Shown here piece after piece: positions 19,492 through 24,587 of a DNA stretch of 24,587 bases. The translations under genes and the position numbers were made by a program. This DNA comes from CAYOHP01 sp964403795 [NCBI: uncultured bacterium] (GTDB lineage Bacteria; Muiribacteriota; UBA6191; CAZXTJ01): the NCBI GenBank assembly GCA_964403795.1, contig CAYOHP010000100.1:1-24587 (forward strand), in the 5' to 3' direction. How positions within the stretch are numbered: position 1 is the first letter of the stretch; each line of letters opens with the position of its first letter. The notes beneath the pieces are model-generated. The model had not been told where the DNA came from. It worked only from the letters and a program-made list of their open reading frames with translations, and did not search any database.

Positions 19492-22074
19492 CTACAACGT
19501 GTTGCGGGCCTCGATGGCCCGCCGCATCTCGTCGTTGCCCTCGGCGAGCAGCCTCTGGATGGTGTGGGGCAGCTTCTTGTGCCGCTTCAAGACCTGCTCG
19601 CCCCGGGCCAGGGTCTTCTTCCCCACCGCCACCCCGGGATAGAGCAGGTTCACGAAGGCATCCACGAAGTAGCTGCCGCGCCCCTTCTCGCACTGCGGCA
19701 CCGCCTCGAAGAACCGTTCGACATAGGGCTCGAGCAGGTCCATCTGGCTGGTCCACCAGAAGCCCCGCATCCCGGCCCGCATCAAGTCGAGCGGCTCGTC
19801 GACGTCGTTGACGAAGCGGTCCCAGGCGGCATGCTTCCCGGCCGGGTCCGGGAGGGCCACGGTCGCCGTCATGGCGGCCCGCCGCCCCATCTCGGTCTTG
19901 TCCCGGGCCCGCTCCTCCTCGATCAGCCCCTTGGCCCGTGCATGGCCCAGGCCGGCCAGCCGGGTCACCAGGCTCCACCGCTTGTCCTGGTCCATCTCCA
20001 GCCCGCGCACGAACTCCCCGCCCTCGAGCATGCGGACCAGGCGATCGGTCGGCTCGCCCGCGACCGTGGTGTCGACGAAGACCGGGAACCACTCCTTCTG
20101 CAGGTCGCTGCCCGGCTCCACTTCCCTGAGCCGGCTCCAGGCCTTCTCGTAGAGATGGGCCGAGACCTCGGCGCGCAGCCCTTCCGGCAGGTAGCGCCTC
20201 AGGGTCGTCGACAGGTAGCCGACCACCGGCTTCAGCACCCGGGCATCGTCCTCCCGGTCGCCATGCCGGAGGAAGAGGTCGGTGAGCACGGTCGGCCGCG
20301 CCTGGGCATCCCGCACCATGAACCAGACCGTCTGCCAGACCACCGAGCGCAGGAAGCTGTCCGGCAGCTCCGAGAGATGGTCGAGGGCGAACTGGAGGCT
20401 CGCCGGATCGAGCCTCAGCTTGGTGTAGGCCTGGTCGCCGTGGTTGGCGTGGACGAAGTCCGGGGCCGGCACACCTTCGAGGGCCGGGACCCGGGTACGG
20501 GCCCCCTCGACCATGACATCGACCACCTTCGAGACCTTGAGGCCGGCCTTCCCCCGCTTGTAGAGCGCAACCTCCAACCGGTGCGGCCGCAGGGTGCCGT
20601 CCCCGTTCCCCGGCTCCTGCACCAGCTGGAACTTCCGGATCTTGCCGTCCTTGACCTCGAGCTCGGGAGTGATCGAGTTCACCCCGGAGGTCTGGAGCCA
20701 GAGCCGGGTCCACTTGCCGAGGTCCTTCCTGGCAGCCTTCCCCAGCGAATCGAGGAAGTCCTCGCGGCGGGCGTTGCCCCATCGGAAGGTGTCCAGGTAA
20801 CTCGCCACCCCGCGCTGGAACGCCTTCTCGCCCAGGTAGAACGCCAGCTGCTTGAGCGCGCTGGCCCCCTTCCCGTAGGTGATCCCGTCGAAGTGGGTAT
20901 GGGTTGCCTGGGTGTCGGGAACCGGGGTCTCGATGGGATGGGTGCTGGGGAGCTGGTCCTGCCAGTAGGCCCAGCTCTTGGTCCCCCGGAAGAAGCTCTC
21001 CCAGGCCCGCTGGAACCGGGTCGCCTTCACCAGCGCCAGGTAGGCCATGTAGGTGGCGAAGCTCTCGTTCAGCCAGAGGTCGTTCCACCACTCCATGGTC
21101 ACCAGGTTCCCGAACCACATGTGGGCCATCTCGTGGAGGATGGTGTTGGCCCTCCGCTCCCGCTCGGTCTCGGTGGGCTGGTGGCGGAACAGGTAGGCGT
21201 CGTTGAAGCAGACGCAGCCCACGTTCTCCATGGCGCCCCAGTTGAACTGGGGGACGAAGATCTGGTCGTACTTGTGGAAGGGATAGGCGATCCCGAAGTA
21301 CTTCTCGAAGAAGTCGAAGCCCTGGCGGGTGACCTCGAAGATCTCGGCGTGGTCGACGTAGGCGGCCAGCGACTGGGGGGCGAAGATCCGGGAGGGGATC
21401 CGGGCCGCCGGATCGTTCCAGCGGGCGTAGGGCCCGGCGGCGATCCCGAAGACGTAGGTCGAGAACCTCTCGGTGGGAGCGAAGCGGTGGAAGCGCCGCC
21501 CGTCCTTGTCGAAGGCCGAGAGCTCGGGGGCGTTGGCCAGGACCTCCCAGTGGGGAGGCGCCTCGACCTCGAGGCGGTAGGTGGCCTTCAGGTCGGGCTG
21601 GTCGAAGCAGGGGAAGACCCGGTTGGCGTCGAACGGCTCGAACTGGCCGTAGAAGTACTCGTTCCCGTCGGCGGGGTCGATGCTCTTGTGCAGCCCTGCG
21701 CCGTCGTTGTCGAAGTCGTTCTCGTACTCGATCTCGACGGTGTTCGAGCCGGTGCGGAGCAGGCTGCCGGGGAGCGTGATCCGGCCCTGTCGACCGGAGC
21801 CCTGGGGCACCTCGGTGCGGTTCACCAGGACCCGCTCGAGCTTGCGTCCCGAGAAGTCGAGGTCGAGCCCCTCGCCCCCCTTGGCCACCACGAAGTCGAG
21901 CAGCACCTTGGCGCGGTACGAACTCGACTTCTCGGTCAGCACCAGGGAGAGGACGTAGGCGACCTCCGAGACGCGCCCGGCCCGGGCCACCGCCTCGTCC
22001 CGGGTCAGGTTCGCCGGGATCCGGGCCGCGGCTCCCGACTGCTCGATCGCATGCGGCTCCTCGGTACAGCGCAT
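19492..22074 (-). CDS. pepN: M1-family zinc aminopeptidase (PepN-like)
   Basis: An 860-residue enzyme. The substrate-binding GAMEN motif is at 280-284. The zinc site is HEMAH at 314-318 with the third ligand Glu337 in NESFATYMAY, 18 residues on. The N-terminal beta domain (from about residue 25) and the long helical C-terminal domain are both present, so it appears full length. No signal peptide is seen, so it is cytoplasmic and would trim N-terminal residues from peptides. The ATG at 22074 has GGAGG 6 bases upstream. It follows no sigma-54 element and is probably a housekeeping gene at the edge of the cluster. The downstream Rrf2-type gene starts 96 bases after its stop, so they may be co-transcribed. 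Confidence 0.93.
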   Translation of the reverse strand: MRCTEEPHAIEQSGAAARIPANLTRDEAVARAGRVSEVAYVLSLVLTEKSSSYRAKVLLDFVVAKGGEGLDLDFSGRKLERVLVNRTEVPQGSGRQGRITLPGSLLRTGSNTVEIEYENDFDNDGAGLHKSIDPADGNEYFYGQFEPFDANRVFPCFDQPDLKATYRLEVEAPPHWEVLANAPELSAFDKDGRRFHRFAPTERFSTYVFGIAAGPYARWNDPAARIPSRIFAPQSLAAYVDHAEIFEVTRQGFDFFEKYFGIAYPFHKYDQIFVPQFNWGAMENVGCVCFNDAYLFRHQPTETERERRANTILHEMAHMWFGNLVTMEWWNDLWLNESFATYMAYLALVKATRFQRAWESFFRGTKSWAYWQDQLPSTHPIETPVPDTQATHTHFDGITYGKGASALKQLAFYLGEKAFQRGVASYLDTFRWGNARREDFLDSLGKAARKDLGKWTRLWLQTSGVNSITPELEVKDGKIRKFQLVQEPGNGDGTLRPHRLEVALYKRGKAGLKVSKVVDVMVEGARTRVPALEGVPAPDFVHANHGDQAYTKLRLDPASLQFALDHLSELPDSFLRSVVWQTVWFMVRDAQARPTVLTDLFLRHGDREDDARVLKPVVGYLSTTLRRYLPEGLRAEVSAHLYEKAWSRLREVEPGSDLQKEWFPVFVDTTVAGEPTDRLVRMLEGGEFVRGLEMDQDKRWSLVTRLAGLGHARAKGLIEEERARDKTEMGRRAAMTATVALPDPAGKHAAWDRFVNDVDEPLDLMRAGMRGFWWTSQMDLLEPYVERFFEAVPQCEKGRGSYFVDAFVNLLYPGVAVGKKTLARGEQVLKRHKKLPHTIQRLLAEGNDEMRRAIEARNTL

Positions 22075-22202
22075 CGCACTCCTCCGTCACGGGACCGGCC
22101 CGTCCGGTCGGGGTCCGGGTCGTGCCGGCATCGTAGGAAGGCCGGGTCGGGCGAATCAATGACGCCCTCCCGGATCCCCCGGGGGCCGGTATCCTGGCGA
22201 GC

Positions 22203-22532
22203 ATGGCCAGGCTCACCGCCCGCGCCCGCGACGCCCTCGCCGCCCTGCTCGCCGAGAAGGGGCTTCCCCCCGACCTGCCGATCCGGATCCGGCTCGGGGC
22301 CACCACGCCGGTCGAGTCCTTCGTGTTCGAGTTCGGCTCCCAGCCCGGGCCCGAGGACGCATGCGAGGAGTCGCAGGGACTCCGCCTGGTCCTCGACCCC
22401 GCGGCCCGGGCCCGCCTCGAGACCACCGAGATCGACTACCTCGACGACCTGCTCGACCGGGGCTTCACCTTCTCCTCGGGCTCGAGCGGTAGCTGCTGCG
22501 ACTCCGAGCCTCCCCCCAGGCTCGAAGTGTGA
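22203..22532 (+). CDS. Degenerate A-type carrier-like protein lacking the Fe-S cysteines
   Basis: A 109-residue protein that follows the IscA fold pattern: LTARARDALAALLAEKG, then LRLVLDPAARARLETTEIDY, then LDDLLDRGFTFSSGSSG, which parallels the DDLLNRGFKFQNPNA region of the next gene. The first ligand cysteine is absent (IRLGATTPVESFVFEF where the family has GGGC), and the CGCG pair is replaced by SCCDSE. It therefore probably does not bind a cluster in the usual way. The ATG at 22203 has no ribosome-binding site; TATCCT at 22190-22195 could give a nearly leaderless transcript. The stop is 51 bases before the intact paralogue. Function unknown. Confidence 0.7.
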   Translation: MARLTARARDALAALLAEKGLPPDLPIRIRLGATTPVESFVFEFGSQPGPEDACEESQGLRLVLDPAARARLETTEIDYLDDLLDRGFTFSSGSSGSCCDSEPPPRLEV

Positions 22533-22542
22533 CCCCTGTCAC
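22529..22542. promoter_or_regulatory. GTGAC-N4-GTCAC dyad before the second intact Fe-S carrier gene
   Basis: A perfect 5-base inverted repeat with 4-base spacer, resembling DNR/NNR-type boxes (TTGAC-N4-GTCAA) of the CRP/FNR family. TAGAAT at 22554-22559 could be a -10 box, which would put the dyad around -31, a repressor-like position. Function is inference. Confidence 0.35.
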
Positions 22543-22582
22543 CTCTCCAGGGGGTAGAATGGGCCCTGGAGGCACCGCACGC

Positions 22583-22909
22583 ATGGTTACGCTCACCGAG
22601 AAGGCCGCCCAGGAGGTCCACCGGATCCTGCGCGAGAAGGCCATGCCCCCCGCCACCGGCCTGCTCATCACCTTGAAGGGCGGCGGCTGCTCGGGCATGA
22701 CCTACGTGCTCGATTTCTCCGACGGCAACGGCATGGTCACCCAGCGCTTCGAGTCCAAGGGCGTCCCGCTGCTGGTCGAGGAGCCCGCCCTGCCCTACGT
22801 GAAGGGCCTGGAGATCGACTTCGTCGACGACCTGCTGAACCGGGGCTTCAAGTTCCAGAACCCCAACGCCACCCATACCTGCGGTTGCGGGACCAGCTTC
22901 TCGGTCTGA
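22583..22909 (+). CDS. A-type iron-sulfur carrier protein (IscA/ErpA family), intact copy
   Basis: A 108-residue protein, the usual length, with GGGCSGMTYVLDF holding the first ligand and THTCGCGTSFSV holding the CGC pair. EIDFVDDLLNRGFKFQNPNA is the standard family block. It delivers Fe-S clusters to target enzymes in the cytoplasm. ATG 22583 is chosen because GGAGG lies at 22568-22572 and the family begins at VTLTEKAAQEV; a frame back to 22529 adds sequence with no family match. It is the third homologue in the window. ErpA and IscA cannot be told apart from sequence reading alone. Confidence 0.92.
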   Translation: MVTLTEKAAQEVHRILREKAMPPATGLLITLKGGGCSGMTYVLDFSDGNGMVTQRFESKGVPLLVEEPALPYVKGLEIDFVDDLLNRGFKFQNPNATHTCGCGTSFSV

Positions 22910-22921
22910 GAGGTCTGCCCA

Positions 22922-23329
22922 GTGGGATCCGGCAACCATTTCCGGACGGTCTCGCTGGTCCTGGGCGTGGTGATCCTGGCCTGGTCGTGGTTCCTCCCGT
23001 CCCTGGACGAGGCCCGCAGGTCCCGGCTCCTCCGCCGGCTGCTCCCCCGCCACCGCCCCGCCTGGCTCCCGCTGGCCTGCCTTCCCTCGCTGCTGCTGAT
23101 CGCCTACACCTGGTACCGGGTCGCCGAGCGCCCGGTCGCCTACGGCTGGGTGCTGGCGGTGATCCTCTCCCCCGGCCTGGTCAAGGCGCTCTGGTTCCTG
23201 TTCCGCTGGGACGAGGCCCGGGCCTGGGCGCTGGACGTCTTCGCCCGCCCCCATCGCCTCACGGCCATGCTCTGGTCGGTGCGACTGGCCGGCATCGCCC
23301 TGCTGCTCCTCGGCCTGCTGGTGTATTGA
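22922..23329 (+). CDS. Small membrane protein of unknown function
   Basis: A 135-residue protein with about four hydrophobic segments: VSLVLGVVILAWSWFLPSL (10-28), PLACLPSLLLIAYTWY (50-65), a third near 75-95, and a C-terminal one ending GIALLLLGLLVY. Between the first two is a basic stretch (RRSRLLRRLLPRHR) that likely faces the cytoplasm. I do not recognise the family. GTG 22922 follows GAGAGG with 8-base spacing and is 12 bases after the Fe-S carrier gene, so the two are probably co-transcribed. It ends 10 bases before the convergent nitroreductase gene. Confidence 0.7.
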   Translation: MGSGNHFRTVSLVLGVVILAWSWFLPSLDEARRSRLLRRLLPRHRPAWLPLACLPSLLLIAYTWYRVAERPVAYGWVLAVILSPGLVKALWFLFRWDEARAWALDVFARPHRLTAMLWSVRLAGIALLLLGLLVY

Positions 23330-23339
23330 GAGCCTGCGG

Positions 23340-24587
23340 TCAATCCCTCTCCGGGTAAGCCGGCAGGGTGCGCAGGCGCCGGTCCTCGACGCCCCGGCCC
23401 ACCGCGAAGTGGTAGACGACCCTGAGGCTCTCGTCCCGGATCCCCAGCGCCTGGTGGGTGACCTCATCGAAGAAGCACCCGATCCCGGTGCCCTGGATCC
23501 CGGCCGCCTCCGCTTCCAGGTAGAGCACCTGGCCGAGCATCCCCGCCTCCCAGTGCAGCCGCCGCCATGCCGCCGGGCCCTCCTCCGCGAGCGCGGTCTC
23601 GACCTCCGCCACCATGGCGACCGCGAACACCCCGTCGGAGGCGATGTCCTGGCGGCATGACGCGGTCTTCGCCACTCCCCTCAGGTCCCCCGACGACAGC
23701 CTCCGGAGCCCACTCCCCGCATCCTCCCAGGCGAACCCGGGATCCATCCGGGCGGCCAGCTCCGGCTGCGCCCCCGTCCGCCGCACCAGCATCCAGAGCC
23801 CCGGTTCCATCCCGTCCACCCGGTGCACGAAGAAGACCGGATGCACCCGCGGCAGCAGGGGGAAGGCGGAGAGCGGTGCCCGGCCCGGGTTACCCAGGCG
23901 CCCGACGATCCTCTCGAACCCGGCACGGGAGATTCGCGCCACGCCATCCATGGCGACCGCGCTGCGGCGCTGCCGGACCAGCCGGGACAAGGCCACCGGT
24001 CGCGGCGGACCGCTCCGGTTCCCGTCCTCCCGGGATCCTGCGATCTCCGCCCGCTCTCCTCCAGTCACCCGGAGCGCCACCTCGGTAGCCTCCCTCACCC
24101 GGTCGATGGCGGGCCAGGCCCGATGCGACGGCGAGAGGGGCCGGGGCACCACCCGGGTCCATCGGGTCCCGCCCGCAGGCATTCCGCCCACGACCACTCC
24201 GAGCCCCGAGGCAGGCCGCTCCCCGGTGCCCACCGCCAGCAGCACGTCGGCGGTCTCGGGCTCGGGGCCTTCCGGCACCGCCAGTCCCAGCCAGTCCGAG
24301 AGCACCCGGGGGTCCGCCTCCGGGACGAGTTCGACCCTCCGGCCCACCAGGGCGCTCCCGTAGGCCAGCGCCGCGATCGCGTGACCGACGTCGAGATGGC
24401 AGTACCGGTAGGCCCGCTCCCCGTACTTCCACGCCTCCCGCCAGGGGATCGAGGCCAGCACCACCAGGAACTCGGCGGCGCACCCGGGCGGGAACAGCTC
24501 CCCGGCGAGCGCCTCGGGCAAGTCCCGCAGGCGTTCCAGGGAGTGTTCCCGGGCCTGGTAGTGGTAGACCGCGGCAGCCCCTCCGAT
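23340..24587 (-). CDS. SagB-type nitroreductase-fold protein, 5' end off the right edge
   Basis: 416 residues are present and the frame stays open to the window edge, where it reads VYHYQAREHSLERLRDLP, the typical opening of SagB-type dehydrogenases. The protein has two nitroreductase-like halves. The first has CHLDVGHAIAALAYGSALVG. The second has LVRQRRSAVAMDGVARISRA and ends HWEAGMLGQVLYLEAEAAGI, then GTGIGCFFDEVTHQALGI. Stand-alone SagB-type proteins bind FMN and oxidise or reduce small organic substrates; in azole-peptide clusters they aromatise azolines, but no cyclodehydratase or precursor gene is visible here. The substrate is therefore unknown. Only the first few residues are likely missing. 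Confidence 0.87.
   Translation of the reverse strand: MGGAAAVYHYQAREHSLERLRDLPEALAGELFPPGCAAEFLVVLASIPWREAWKYGERAYRYCHLDVGHAIAALAYGSALVGRRVELVPEADPRVLSDWLGLAVPEGPEPETADVLLAVGTGERPASGLGVVVGGMPAGGTRWTRVVPRPLSPSHRAWPAIDRVREATEVALRVTGGERAEIAGSREDGNRSGPPRPVALSRLVRQRRSAVAMDGVARISRAGFERIVGRLGNPGRAPLSAFPLLPRVHPVFFVHRVDGMEPGLWMLVRRTGAQPELAARMDPGFAWEDAGSGLRRLSSGDLRGVAKTASCRQDIASDGVFAVAMVAEVETALAEEGPAAWRRLHWEAGMLGQVLYLEAEAAGIQGTGIGCFFDEVTHQALGIRDESLRVVYHFAVGRGVEDRRLRTLPAYPERD

Noticed and set aside
19438-22557. Long 1039-residue plus-strand open frame opposite the aminopeptidase
   Set aside because: Shadow frame; the minus strand encodes intact GAMEN and HExxH motifs.
23340-24587. Azole-containing peptide (SagB-type) biosynthetic cluster
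   Set aside because: Only the nitroreductase-fold gene is visible; there is no precursor peptide, cyclodehydratase or transporter within the window.

Overview
The window is a very GC-rich (third codon positions almost all G or C), gene-dense bacterial segment carrying a respiratory nitrogen-oxide cluster and its regulators. Tat-type signal peptides, multihaem c-type cytochromes with a membrane anchor, an outer-membrane beta-barrel protein and many apparent sigma-54 promoters point to a Gram-negative anaerobe or facultative anaerobe. One gene needs a UGA codon read as selenocysteine, which adds a selenoprotein-making lineage. I cannot assign a genus. There is no rRNA, tRNA, CRISPR array or insertion sequence that I can see, and no gene-free stretch longer than 300 bases.

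Layout. 1-468 (-): 5' part of a tryptophanase. 683-8300 (+): hemerythrin, selenocysteine peroxiredoxin-like protein, Rieske protein, b6-type cytochrome b, octahaem HAO-family cytochrome, NapA nitrate reductase, and a tetrahaem protein that looks like an internally duplicated NapB. 8364-8732 (+): a YgbA-family protein. 8729-10030 (-): an alginate-export-type outer-membrane barrel. 10301-11062 (+): CRP/FNR-type regulator. 11159-11806 (-): DUF2249-hemerythrin fusion. 12053-15198 (+): universal stress protein, NnrS, A-type Fe-S carrier, radical SAM/SPASM protein. 15214-18154 (-): soluble histidine kinase, NtrC-type sigma-54 activator and a small receiver protein. 18436-18900 (+): second universal stress protein. 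18958-19395 (-): Rrf2-type regulator. 19492-22074 (-): M1 aminopeptidase. 22203-22909 (+): two more A-type Fe-S carrier homologues, one lacking the ligand cysteines. 22922-23329 (+): small membrane protein. 23340-24587 (-): SagB-type nitroreductase running off the right edge.

How it fits together. The Rieske and b6-type cytochrome b would take electrons from quinol and could feed both an octahaem cytochrome (a likely nitrite, hydroxylamine or NO-level enzyme) and NapA/NapB. This suggests nitrate reduction to ammonium without NrfA. The surrounding genes (two hemerythrins, YgbA, NnrS, Fe-S carriers, peroxiredoxin, stress proteins) are typical of handling nitric oxide and damaged Fe-S clusters.

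The strongest regulatory signal is that eight transcription units each have a good sigma-54 -24/-12 element (GG-N10-GC with TTGC or CTGC) immediately upstream and correctly oriented. A sigma-54 activator is encoded in the same window, so much of the cluster looks like one locally controlled regulon. A 36-base imperfect palindrome between two divergent sigma-54 promoters (11890-11925) is the best candidate for its enhancer site.
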